A stretch of DNA of 14,492 bases from Chloroflexota bacterium (lineage in GTDB: Bacteria; Chloroflexota; UBA6077; JADZDV01): the NCBI GenBank assembly GCA_020850915.1, contig JADZDV010000284.1:1-14492 (forward strand), written 5' to 3'. The notes beneath the pieces were generated by a model. That model was not told the DNA's origin. It ran no database searches and worked only from the letters and a program-made list of their open reading frames with translations. The translations under genes were made by a program, and so were the position numbers. Positions 7,003-14,017 of the stretch are shown here, piece after piece. Positions within the stretch are counted from its first letter, which is position 1; each line of letters begins with the position of its first letter.

Positions 7003-8439
7003 TCAGACGCCGCCGAATTCGTGCAGGAAGGTCACCGTGTACTTCATGAAGTCCCGGATGCCTTCCACGGTGATGTACTCGTCCCGCTGGTGGGCGCGGG
7101 CGCCGTGGCCCATCCCGACGTAGATCGCCGGCTTGTCCAGCGGCGGGCGATTGAACATGCCGAACGGGCCGACAGCCGGGACGGTTGGCCAGATGATGTA
7201 CTCGCAGGTGTGCTGCTGGCAGGCGCGGATGGCAGCCTGGTAGACGGGGTCGCTGGCCGGTGTACGGGAGTACTCGTAGCCGCCGATGACGTTGATCTGC
7301 GCCTCGGCGAAGCCTCGGCGGTCCAGGTGAGCTCGCAGGAGGCCGGGGATGTCGTCGCGCCGCTGTTCCGGCACCAGGCGGAAGTCAAGCTTGGCGGTGA
7401 CGTCCATCGGGATCGTCGTGAAGACGCGCGGGCCGGAGTAGCCGCCGACGATCCCGACGACGTTCAGCATCGGCTCCATCACGTAGCGGGAGACGAGGTC
7501 CTTGCCCGATCGGCCGCCACGGAAGCGGGCGATGCCAAGCGCCTGCTTCATCGTCGCCTCGTTGAAGCGCTCCTCGAGGATCTGGACCTCCTCCCGCTCC
7601 TCGTCGGTGTAGTCGCGGACCAGCTCGCGGAAGCCGTCCATGACGCAGGTGTCATCGTCGTCGAAGAGCGAGGCCAGGGCGCGGATCATCCGCAAGTATG
7701 GCGAATCGACGAACGGCAGGTTAGCTGACCAGAGGTCCTTGCCGCTCAGGGTGCCGCCCCATTCGCCGCCCTTGATGGTCAGCTCGATCTTGATCGTGCC
7801 CTTGTAGCCGCGGTTGACGATCATTCGGCCGTCCTCGTCCTGGCGCATGGAGGGCATCCAGAACGCGTCAGCCGTCTGGAGGACGCTCATCCGCTGCTCG
7901 ACGAAGCTCCAGAGGTTCGGGCAGCCGATCTCCTCCTCGCCCTCCCAGGCCCAGATGACGTTGACCGGAATGTCGCCGGTCGCGGCCTGGATCGCCTTCA
8001 GGGTCAGGATCGTGGCCAGCATGGGACCGCGCTGGTTGTGGGTAGCGCGGGCGCAGATGACCTTACCGAGATGGGCGGGCGCGCCGATCTCCTGGGCCTC
8101 CACGATGCGCGCCTCGAGCGGCGGGAAGGTCCAGTCGGCGGGAATGACCGGGACCTCGTCATAGAGGCTGTAGATGATCAGCGTCTTCGCGTCCGGCCGC
8201 TTCGAGCGAAGGACGCCGTGGACGACCGGGTTGCCGCCGGTCTCGACCAGCTCGGCGTTCTCGGTGCCGAGCATGCGGGTGTATTCGAGCGCCATCGTGG
8301 CGGTCTCGCGGATGCCCTCGCCGGTATGAGAGAAGCCCGGCTGGCGAAGGAACCGCTGGATCTCGGCGACCGAGGCGTCGAAATCACGGTCGATGACGTC
8401 GTAGATCGGCTGGTAGCGCTCGAGGCTCATCTGCTCCAT
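7003..8439 (-). CDS. M20-peptidase/ArgE-DapE-like protein with altered metal site
   Basis: The 478-residue protein follows the M20 metallopeptidase plan: a catalytic domain (about 1-200 and 380-478) interrupted by a lid domain. Recognisable landmarks are LIIYSLYDEVPVIPADW (87-103), EGEEEIGCPNL (166-176), FRLVP near the lid return and AHQRDEYI with His450. Canonical members read GHYD and SDDKG at the first two metal sites. Here they read SLYD (His to Leu92) and THNQRG (Asp to Asn135), both checked on the bases. The third ligand Asp, expected about 25 residues after the EE pair, is also not evident (FWMPSM). Glu169, Glu170 and His450 remain. It may therefore bind metal differently or be a non-peptidase. 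The start is uncertain: the ATG at 8439 is preferred, the ATG at 8430 has GGAG three bases before it, and a TTG at 8487 lacks a ribosome-binding site. Confidence 0.85.
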   Translation of the reverse strand: MEQMSLERYQPIYDVIDRDFDASVAEIQRFLRQPGFSHTGEGIRETATMALEYTRMLGTENAELVETGGNPVVHGVLRSKRPDAKTLIIYSLYDEVPVIPADWTFPPLEARIVEAQEIGAPAHLGKVICARATHNQRGPMLATILTLKAIQAATGDIPVNVIWAWEGEEEIGCPNLWSFVEQRMSVLQTADAFWMPSMRQDEDGRMIVNRGYKGTIKIELTIKGGEWGGTLSGKDLWSANLPFVDSPYLRMIRALASLFDDDDTCVMDGFRELVRDYTDEEREEVQILEERFNEATMKQALGIARFRGGRSGKDLVSRYVMEPMLNVVGIVGGYSGPRVFTTIPMDVTAKLDFRLVPEQRRDDIPGLLRAHLDRRGFAEAQINVIGGYEYSRTPASDPVYQAAIRACQQHTCEYIIWPTVPAVGPFGMFNRPPLDKPAIYVGMGHGARAHQRDEYITVEGIRDFMKYTVTFLHEFGGV

Positions 8440-8574
8440 CCGCGCGTGGAATGGAGCGATCCTAGCCAGGTGGGAGGCGGAGGTCAAGAATGCCGCGGCT
8501 CACGTTGGCGTCAGGCAGTGCCGATCGCGCTCACGCCGCGGGGACGGTGGCTTACCAGCGACGTCGAAATGGCT

Positions 8575-9072
8575 TCAGTCAGGGTCGACGAAGCCATCCC
8601 GGATGAGCCGGGCCTTCACGCCGCCGGCGTCCACGATCTCAAGCAGGAACGGCGGCAGCGGCTCGCCCTTCAGCTCCTGCCCGGTGCGGGTGTTGCGGAC
8701 AACACCGGTGGCGAAGTCCACCGAGAGGGCGTCGCCCTCTTCCACCAGCTTCGTCACGCCGGGGCACTCCATGACCGGCAGAGCGAAGTTGACGCTGTTG
8801 CGGAAGAACAGCCCGGCGATCGACTCGGCGACCAGGCCGGCGACGCCAAGCTCGCGGAGCAGGCGCGGAGCCGGCCGGCTGGAGCCGGTGCCGAAGTTGC
8901 CGCCACCGACGATGAGGTCGCCCTGGCGCACCTCGCTGGACCAGCCGGGCCGATTCGCGCTGAAGACGAGCTTGCGGCGTTCCTCGTCCGTGGCGCGAAA
9001 AGCCGTGCCGGGCCACATCAGATCGGTATTGATGTTGTCCCCGAATACCCAAGTTCGCCCCTCAACTCTCAC
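8575..9072 (-). CDS. LeuD/aconitase swivel-type small subunit of a hydro-lyase
   Basis: Small swivelling-domain partner of the [4Fe-4S] (de)hydratase encoded just upstream; the pair interconverts hydroxy-dicarboxylic acids by dehydration and rehydration. The 165 residues match the short bacterial/archaeal LeuD type: GDNINTDLMWPG (11-22), GGGNFGTGSSRPAP (56-69), and FFRNSVNFALPV near 89-100. The substrate-binding Ser64, Ser65 and Arg66 are kept, but the usual FGCGSSREHAP reads FGTGSSRPAP, so Cys, Glu and His are replaced by Thr62, Pro67 and Ala68. The start is GTG at 9072 (RVEGRTWVFGD) with a GGGAG about seven bases upstream. The frame extends to 9180, but the extra residues are a lysine/arginine-rich low-complexity stretch outside the family. 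Leucine-pathway membership is unlikely given the catabolic neighbours. Confidence 0.88.
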   Translation of the reverse strand: MRVEGRTWVFGDNINTDLMWPGTAFRATDEERRKLVFSANRPGWSSEVRQGDLIVGGGNFGTGSSRPAPRLLRELGVAGLVAESIAGLFFRNSVNFALPVMECPGVTKLVEEGDALSVDFATGVVRNTRTGQELKGEPLPPFLLEIVDAGGVKARLIRDGFVDPD

Positions 9073-9163
9073 GGAGCGCTCCCTCTTCTTCTTCTTTCTA
9101 TCACTGCATCTGTATGCCACTGCATCGGAACGGAGCCTGCTCGCTCGTCCATGCCCGGAATTC

Positions 9164-9177
9164 TCAATGGCCATTGA
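9164..9177. promoter_or_regulatory. 14-base perfect palindrome upstream of the small-subunit gene
   Basis: TCAATGGCCATTGA is a perfect palindrome about 90 bases upstream of the GTG at 9072, in a locally AT-richer spacer. It could be a dimeric regulator site. A palindrome of this size is expected about once by chance in a window this long, so the call is weak. Confidence 0.2.
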
Positions 9178-9179
9178 CA

Positions 9180-9203
9180 CCGTCCCCCTGGGCCTGGGGA
9201 CGG
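9180..9203. other. GC-rich hairpin between the two hydro-lyase subunit genes
   Basis: CCGTCCCC (9180-9187) and GGGGACGG (9196-9203) form a perfect 8-bp stem with an 8-base loop. It lies in the 298-base gap between the large-subunit stop (9371) and the small-subunit start (9072). It could be an end or stability structure for the large-subunit mRNA, but there is no T-tract on the minus strand. Confidence 0.4.
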
Positions 9204-9258
9204 AGCAAGCAGCAGCCTTACGATCGCGGACCCTACGACCATCATCCGGCGCCCCTCC

Positions 9259-9298
9259 TGTCCTCCTGAGTGTCGCCCTCTTGTCCTCCTGAGCGTCG
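9259..9298. repeat. Tandem direct repeat, two 17-base units
   Basis: TGTCCTCCTGAGTGTCG at 9259-9275 recurs at 9282-9298 with one mismatch (T to C), a period of 23 bases. The unit resembles the TGTC(A/C)TCCTGAGCG motif that is abundant as an intergenic repeat in many bacterial genomes, an association recalled and not tested here. It sits in the spacer between the large- and small-subunit genes. Confidence 0.55.
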
Positions 9299-9370
9299 GC
9301 AGGACGGCACTCTGACTACAGAGGCGACCGGCTGTGACAGGGCCATCCTTACACCCTGTTCTCTCCTTCC

Positions 9371-10624
9371 CTACTCGCCCAAGTACTCACGGGGGTCCGC
9401 CAGGCGGCCGGCCAGGGCGGAGGCGGCGACGGTGGCGGAGGAACCGATGTAGACCTGAGAGTCCGGGCTACCCATCCGGCCCTTGAAATTGCGGGGGCTG
9501 GAGGTGATGCAGACCTCGCCGGGGCCCAGGACGCCCATGTGGTAGCCGAAGCAGGCCCCGCAGGTGGAGTTCGTCACGACCGCGCCGGCCTCGGTGAGCG
9601 CCTCGACGTAGCCAGCCTTCAGCGCCTGGAGGTAGACGTGCTGGGAGGCCGGTGTCACGATGAAGCGCACGCCCGGGTGGACCTGCCTGCCCTTCACAAT
9701 CTCCGCTGCCACGCGCAGGTCCTCCAGTTTGCCGTTCGAACAGGAGCCGACGAACGCCTGGTCGATCTTCACCTCACCCACTTCGCGCAGCCTGACCGTA
9801 TTGTTCGGCACGAAGTCCGGCCTCGAGACACACGGCTCCAGCTCGGACAGGTTGATCTCACGCACGTCGAGGTACTGGGCGTCGGGATCGGGCTCGACCG
9901 GCGTGAAGACGTGGTCGGCACGGTCCCTCAGGTAGTCCAGCACCACCTGGTCGGCCGGGAAGGTGGCGAACTCGGCGCTCAGCTCGGCCGCCATCGTGGC
10001 GATCGTGGCGCGGTCGTCGATCGAGAGCTGCGAGAGGGCCGGGCCGCCGAACTCCAGGTTCAGGCTGGAGTGCTCGCCGTAGCGGCCGGCGATCGCCAGC
10101 AGGACGTCCTTGCCGTAGACGCCGCGGGGTTTCGTGCCGGCCAGCTCGTAGCGAACGGTGGGGCCGAGCTTGTACCAGGTCTTGCCGGTGCACATGATCT
10201 GGAGCATCTCGAGGCTGCCCAGGCCGCGCGCCGCGCAGTTCAACACGCCGGAGGCGCAGGTGTGCGAGTCGGCACAGGCGAGCACCTCGCCCGGCAGGGC
10301 CAGCCCCTCCTCGAGGATCACCTCGTGGCAGATGCCCTGCTTACCGATGTCGTAGAGCTTCTCGACGCCGAACTTGCGGGCGAACTCGCGCGCTCGCTGG
10401 TGGCCCTGCGCATCCTGGATCGAGGGGGCCGGCGCGCCGTGGTCGAGGACGACCGCGATCTTCGAGGCATCGACGACGCTCCTCGGCATCGGGCCGTCGC
10501 CGCTGGTGAACTCGAGGTCCAGAGAGACGATGCGGTCGACCGTGCAGACGACCAGCTCCCCCGGCTTCACACGATCCTGGCCTGAGGCGCGCGCCAGGAT
10601 CTTCTCGATCATCGTCATGCCCAT
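9371..10624 (-). CDS. LeuC/homoaconitase-type [4Fe-4S] hydro-lyase large subunit
   Basis: Iron-sulfur catalytic subunit of an aconitase-superfamily (de)hydratase acting on hydroxy-di- or tricarboxylates such as isopropylmalate, homocitrate, citraconate or dimethylmalate. The 417 residues match the LeuC/HacA type in length. Seen: QGICHEVILEEGLALPGEV (96-114), ADSHTCASG (118-126), TGKTW (146-150), and the three cluster ligands Cys295 (GSCSNG), Cys355 and Cys358 (STCGACFG), with a substrate-side loop SSPRNFKGRMG near 385-395. The ATG at 10624 has GGAG seven bases upstream. It lies 82 bases after the PrpB-like lyase gene and 298 bases before the small-subunit gene, all on one strand. That arrangement suggests the enzyme supplies the lyase substrate and is not the leucine-biosynthetic enzyme. 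Cluster assembly looks normal; substrate unknown. Confidence 0.92.
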   Translation of the reverse strand: MGMTMIEKILARASGQDRVKPGELVVCTVDRIVSLDLEFTSGDGPMPRSVVDASKIAVVLDHGAPAPSIQDAQGHQRAREFARKFGVEKLYDIGKQGICHEVILEEGLALPGEVLACADSHTCASGVLNCAARGLGSLEMLQIMCTGKTWYKLGPTVRYELAGTKPRGVYGKDVLLAIAGRYGEHSSLNLEFGGPALSQLSIDDRATIATMAAELSAEFATFPADQVVLDYLRDRADHVFTPVEPDPDAQYLDVREINLSELEPCVSRPDFVPNNTVRLREVGEVKIDQAFVGSCSNGKLEDLRVAAEIVKGRQVHPGVRFIVTPASQHVYLQALKAGYVEALTEAGAVVTNSTCGACFGYHMGVLGPGEVCITSSPRNFKGRMGSPDSQVYIGSSATVAASALAGRLADPREYLGE

Positions 10625-10643
10625 TGGGTGCTCCAGTGGTCAG

Positions 10644-10665
10644 CCGGGCGGGCGCGGACGCCCGG
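10644..10665. other. Hairpin between lyase and hydro-lyase genes
   Basis: CCGGGCG (10644-10650) pairs perfectly with CGCCCGG (10659-10665) across an 8-base loop in the 82-base spacer. It may act as an mRNA processing or stability element between two cotranscribed genes. No T-tract follows, so an intrinsic terminator is unlikely. Confidence 0.35.
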
Positions 10666-10706
10666 GCCGGTCGCCGCGGTCAGGTGGTGGATGGACGGCA
10701 TGCCAG

Positions 10707-11588
10707 TCAGATGCTCCGTGCTGGCTCCTCGACGTAGTAGCGGCGCTCGAGCTCCTGGAACTGGGGCAGACCCATGAAGCGGTTGAACTCGGCGAACGTC
10801 TCCATACGGTCCGTGAAGCCGGCGTACGTGCCGGTCTTCTTCAGCTCCGCCATCTGCTCCCGCAGCGTGCGCAGGACGGCCAGGCGGGAGAGGCCCGGCA
10901 GGATGGTGATGCGGTAGCCCAGCTCAGCAGCCTGGTCCACCGTGCGGCACTCCTGGTTGCCAGTCGCATTCATATTGAAGAGCAGGAGCGCGTCCGGCAG
11001 CTCGCGGCGCAGCCGCTCCATGTCGTCGAGCTTGGCGATCGCGTTCAGGAACAGACCGTCCGCGCCGGCGGCCATGTAGCGGCGACCGCGCTCGATGGCG
11101 TCGTCCAGCCCGCTGACCTGGAGGGCGTCCGTGCGGGCGATGATCATGAAGTCCGGGTCCTGGCGCGCGCCCACGGCGGCGCGCACCTTGGCGACCATCT
11201 CTTCGGAGCTGATGAGCTGGACACCGCCAAAGTAGGCGCAGCGCTTGGGGGTGACCTGGTCTTCCATGTGGAGCGCCGCGGCGCCAACGGCCTCGAACTC
11301 CTTGACCGTGCGGCGGACCGTCAGCACCCCGCCGTAGCCGGTGTCCGCGTCCGCGATGACCGGCACGTCCAGCGTATCAACGACGCCCTTAACCGCCTCC
11401 ACCACTTCGGCCAGGCTCATCCAGCCCACATCCGGCTTGCCGCGTGCACAGGAGAGCCCGCTGCCGGAGAGGTAGACGGCCGGGTAGCCGGCCTCCTGAA
11501 TGGCGCGAGCGGTGATGGCATCGTACGCGCCGGGCGCCACCACCGGTCCTTCCCGGAGCAGTTGTCGCAGATGTTGCGCGTTCTTCAC
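10707..11588 (-). CDS. Isocitrate lyase/PEP mutase-family C-C lyase (PrpB-like)
   Basis: Members of this TIM-barrel family split a 2-hydroxy or methyl-substituted di/tricarboxylate into pyruvate or glyoxylate and a second acid, or act on phosphonopyruvate or oxaloacetate. The 293 residues are close to 2-methylisocitrate lyase in length and pattern: YLSGSG (39-44), VIADADTGYGG (77-87, with Mg2+-binding aspartates), HMEDQ (107-111), KRC at 115-117 with the catalytic-type Cys117, DPDFMIIARTDA, and a helix-swapped C-terminus. The normally invariant KRCGH is KRCAYF here, so Gly-His is replaced by Ala118-Tyr119. The start is GTG at 11588 with GGAGG four bases upstream; the frame extends to 11660 but that part is unlike the family. 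It is the first leftward gene, directly upstream of the LeuC-type subunit. It could be a dimethylmalate-, citramalate- or methylisocitrate-type lyase. Confidence 0.9.
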   Translation of the reverse strand: MKNAQHLRQLLREGPVVAPGAYDAITARAIQEAGYPAVYLSGSGLSCARGKPDVGWMSLAEVVEAVKGVVDTLDVPVIADADTGYGGVLTVRRTVKEFEAVGAAALHMEDQVTPKRCAYFGGVQLISSEEMVAKVRAAVGARQDPDFMIIARTDALQVSGLDDAIERGRRYMAAGADGLFLNAIAKLDDMERLRRELPDALLLFNMNATGNQECRTVDQAAELGYRITILPGLSRLAVLRTLREQMAELKKTGTYAGFTDRMETFAEFNRFMGLPQFQELERRYYVEEPARSI

Positions 11589-11797
11589 GAGACCTCCGAT
11601 CTGCCTCCTCACGGTAACAGATCGTCTCGCTGACGGGCAGCGGGCGCGGAGGAAGGCCATCGGAACGACGCGACCGAGGCGAAATCAAGGCAAGGTGCAT
11701 CGGCAGCGCGCTAGACTATGCCCGCAATCGCCGTGACGGGCGAGGCGGAATGTACGACGGCCCGCGCCGCGAGCGCGCGGACGCGGAGATGAATCCT
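11589..11797. promoter_or_regulatory. Divergent intergenic region between the two gene blocks
   Basis: These 209 bases separate the leftward lyase gene from the rightward SBP gene and must carry the control signals of both, unless the blocks are read from elsewhere. The ribosome-binding sites are clear: GGAGG before the GTG at 11588 and GGAG before the ATG at 11798. No sigma-70 promoter stands out; TAGACT near 11712 on the plus strand is the best -10-like match and lacks a good -35. No long operator-like palindrome was seen. Confidence 0.45.
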
Positions 11798-13015
11798 ATG
11801 CACCAAGACCTTCGATCGCGTCGCTTCTTCCTGGGGTCGCTGGTGACCGCCGCCGTTGGCCTGGCCAGCGTGGCGTGCCAGTCCGCGGCTCCCGCGCAGC
11901 CGAAGTCCGCCGAAGCGCCGACCACCGCCCCGGCCAAGCCCGCGGCCCCGGCCGCCCCGGCGGCGCCCGCCGCCTCACCGGCTGCCGCTCCCGCTGCGCC
12001 GGCTGCCTCGCCAGCCGCGGCTGCGCCGGCCGCCTCGCCGGCCGCCGCGCCTCAGGCCTCCCCCGCGGTGGTGGGGCCGGCTTCGGTCGTCAACGTGGGC
12101 GTCGGCAACAGCGTCCAGAACACGCCGTTCTTCATCGGCGCTGAGAAGGGCATCTTCTTGAAGTACGGCGCGGACGTGAAGCTGAAGCAGCTCAACACCG
12201 GCGCCGAGATCACCAAGGCGCTCCAGACCGGCGAGCTCCAGGTGGGGCCGGCCTCCTTCAACAACCACATCGCCGCGGAGGCCCAGGATATCCACTTCAC
12301 CGGCTTTGCACTGATGGTCAACGACGCCGTCGTGGCGAACAACGACAACCTGTTCGCCATCATCGCTCAGCCCAACTCGAGCGTGAAGACGATCGCCGAT
12401 ATCCGCGGCAAGACGGTTGGCACCACGGCTGCCACCTCGCAGGACGTCTACTTCCGCGAGGTGCTCAAGCGGGCCGGCGTGCCGGTAGACTCGGTCCAGT
12501 TCACCAACGCGCCGCCGCAGAACATGGTCCCGACGTTCGCCAGCGGCCTGGAAGTGGTGGTGACAACCGAGCCGTTTGGCGAGATCATCATGAAGCAGTA
12601 CCCGAACGCCAAGCTGCTCCAGCGGGGCGGCGGCATTGTTGGCCAGCGGGCCGGCGTGACCGCCAGCAAGGAGTGGCTCACGAAGAACCCGGCCCTGGCG
12701 GACGCCATGGTGGCGGGCCTGGTGGAGTCCAGCTTTGTGACTCGCACCCAGCCGGTCGCCGTTGGGGAGGCCGTGCCGCGCTGGTTCAGCGGCATCGACG
12801 CGCAGACGTCGATCAAGTCGGTCAGCCATCTGGCGTTCGACCCGCGCTACTCCCAGCTCGTCGAGGACGCCTGGAAGAAGGAGGGCCAGCTCCTGATCGA
12901 CCAGAAGAAGATCAAAGAGCTGATCCCGTTCAACACCGTCTTCGACATGAAGTACTTCACGGACCTGCCGAAGAAGTACGCCCAGTTCTTCACCGACCTG
13001 AAACCGCTGCCGTAA
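11798..13015 (+). CDS. ABC transporter substrate-binding lipoprotein (NMT1/SsuA-like)
   Basis: Extracytoplasmic solute-binding protein that would capture a small organic ligand for an ABC importer. The 405 residues begin with a twin-arginine lipoprotein signal: SRRFFLG (7-13), a hydrophobic stretch, then SVAC with Cys27 as the likely lipidated residue. Residues 28-88 form a nearly pure Ala/Pro/Ser spacer, typical of high-GC lipoproteins. The binding domain follows (VVNVGVGNSVQNTPFFIGAEKGIFLKYG from about 97), a pattern of the taurine/nitrate/thiamine-precursor (NMT1, SsuA) group, through ETYP-like hinge segments to the end. The ATG at 11798 is chosen because GGAG lies nine bases upstream; an earlier ATG at 11789 has GGAG immediately adjacent and is less likely. 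Permease and ATPase genes are not in the window. The family assignment is firm; the ligand is unknown. Confidence 0.9.
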   Translation: MHQDLRSRRFFLGSLVTAAVGLASVACQSAAPAQPKSAEAPTTAPAKPAAPAAPAAPAASPAAAPAAPAASPAAAAPAASPAAAPQASPAVVGPASVVNVGVGNSVQNTPFFIGAEKGIFLKYGADVKLKQLNTGAEITKALQTGELQVGPASFNNHIAAEAQDIHFTGFALMVNDAVVANNDNLFAIIAQPNSSVKTIADIRGKTVGTTAATSQDVYFREVLKRAGVPVDSVQFTNAPPQNMVPTFASGLEVVVTTEPFGEIIMKQYPNAKLLQRGGGIVGQRAGVTASKEWLTKNPALADAMVAGLVESSFVTRTQPVAVGEAVPRWFSGIDAQTSIKSVSHLAFDPRYSQLVEDAWKKEGQLLIDQKKIKELIPFNTVFDMKYFTDLPKKYAQFFTDLKPLP

Positions 13016-13023
13016 ACGCGGCA

Positions 13024-13056
13024 GCCGTCCGACCGGCGCCGCGCCGCGCGGACGGC
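13024..13056 (+). other. Hairpin downstream of the SBP gene
   Basis: GCCGTCCG (13024-13031) pairs perfectly with CGGACGGC (13049-13056) across a 17-base GC-rich loop, starting nine bases after the SBP stop and ending just before the next ribosome-binding site. There is no T-tract, so read-through into the next gene is expected. Such a structure often protects the upstream mRNA, which would favour a high SBP level relative to the enzyme genes. Confidence 0.5.
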
Positions 13057-13075
13057 CGCGGATTGGAGGAGCATC

Positions 13076-13870
13076 GTGTTTGGCTGGCGCAAGCGCATCG
13101 GCTACATCTCGCCGGGCACCATCGACCACGCGACCTACGACTTCTACAGCGTCGCGCCGGAGGGGGTGGGACTGGTGGCGCTGTCCAATGAGATCACGGA
13201 CTGGCGGCAGGAGGAGTACGACCGGGCGAGAGAGAACGTCCTGGCCTCGGCGCGCTACCTCGCCTCGCGGAAGGTGCATTTCGTCCACCACGCCGGGGCC
13301 CCGCCCGTGGCGAGCCAGGGCCCGAACTACATGCACCAGCTCAAGCGGGAGCTCGAGGAAGCGACGGGCCTGCCGGCCTCGACGGCGATGTACAGCGCTA
13401 CCCAGGCACTCCGCTCGCTCGAGGTGGCGAAGCTGATCGTCCTGACGCCGTTCCCCACGCAGACGCACGAGCAGGTGGTGGCGGCGATGGCAGCGCAGGG
13501 CTTCGACATCGTGGCCGAAAAGCGGATGGATGCGAACTTCAAAGACCTCTACCTGATCAGCCAGCGCGAGGCGTACGACTGGGTGACGACCGCCCTGAAG
13601 TCCGCCCCGCGCGCCGACGGCGCCTACATCCCCTGCCCCCAGTGGCACGTCTTCGAGCTGGCCCGCTACATCGAAGGTGACACCAGCATCCCAACCGTCA
13701 CCAGCAACAGCGGCGACTTCTGGTACGAGTTCACCACCCTTGGCATCTCTGGCGTGAAGCGAGGGTACGGGGTGTTGCTGGACCGGCTGGTGGGGAGCCG
13801 GGTCGAGTCCAACCATCCCCTCACAGCGGCGTCGTGGGGCGGCCCCTATCCGTCAAGCGTGCGCCGGTAG
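13076..13870 (+). CDS. Arylmalonate decarboxylase/maleate isomerase-family protein (Asp/Glu racemase superfamily)
   Basis: Family enzymes use cysteine chemistry for isomerisation of maleate or decarboxylation of substituted malonates. The 264 residues show the duplicated Rossmann-like fold: WRKRIGYISPGT at the start, VHFVHHAGAPP (67-77), LIVLTPFPTQTHEQV (120-134) and AYIPCPQW (183-190). Maleate isomerases have a cysteine at both half-sites. Here the first site has Gly74 and no Cys while the second has Cys187, the arrangement seen in arylmalonate decarboxylase (Gly74, Cys188 in the Bordetella enzyme). A decarboxylase-like reaction is therefore favoured over isomerisation, as an inference. The start is GTG at 13076, five bases after GGAGGA. 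It lies 60 bases after the SBP gene and is probably cotranscribed. The last 25 or so residues look non-conserved, and a repeat abuts the stop codon. Confidence 0.85.
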   Translation: MFGWRKRIGYISPGTIDHATYDFYSVAPEGVGLVALSNEITDWRQEEYDRARENVLASARYLASRKVHFVHHAGAPPVASQGPNYMHQLKRELEEATGLPASTAMYSATQALRSLEVAKLIVLTPFPTQTHEQVVAAMAAQGFDIVAEKRMDANFKDLYLISQREAYDWVTTALKSAPRADGAYIPCPQWHVFELARYIEGDTSIPTVTSNSGDFWYEFTTLGISGVKRGYGVLLDRLVGSRVESNHPLTAASWGGPYPSSVRR

Positions 13871-13962
13871 CGGGGAGCGCCCCAAAGATGTTGCGGGGTT
13901 GTCAGCCCGGTAGGGGCGTTACAACGACCGTTCCAACACACGTCAGTCACGCCCCCGGTAGC
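13870..13962. repeat. Intergenic repeat copy C, lacking the hairpin interior
   Basis: This copy has the left module (GGGAGCGCCCCAAAGAT and following, then CCGGTAGGGGCG) and the right module (TTACAACGACCGTTCCAACA and following, ending in CGCCCCCGGTAGC) of the element at 5187-5347, joined directly. The hairpin interior present at 5236-5301 is missing. It begins at the stop codon of the malonate-decarboxylase-like gene and ends about 55 bases before the cupin start. Orientation is the same as copy B. No coding support. Confidence 0.75.
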
Positions 13963-14017
13963 GGAGACGGCCGTTCGCGGGTGCGCGGAAGACTCAAGAG
14001 AAGAGGAGATCGCGGCG

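Noticed and set aside
8575..10624. Naming the pair leuC and leuD
   Set aside because: No leuA or leuB nearby, an altered substrate loop and a catabolic context make leucine biosynthesis unlikely, so no symbols were given.
11975..13816. A 613-codon open frame on the minus strand across the SBP and decarboxylase-like genes
   Set aside because: It is antisense to two genes with recognisable domains, signal peptide and ribosome-binding sites; its protein has no recognisable motif. Such frames are common opposite GC-rich genes.
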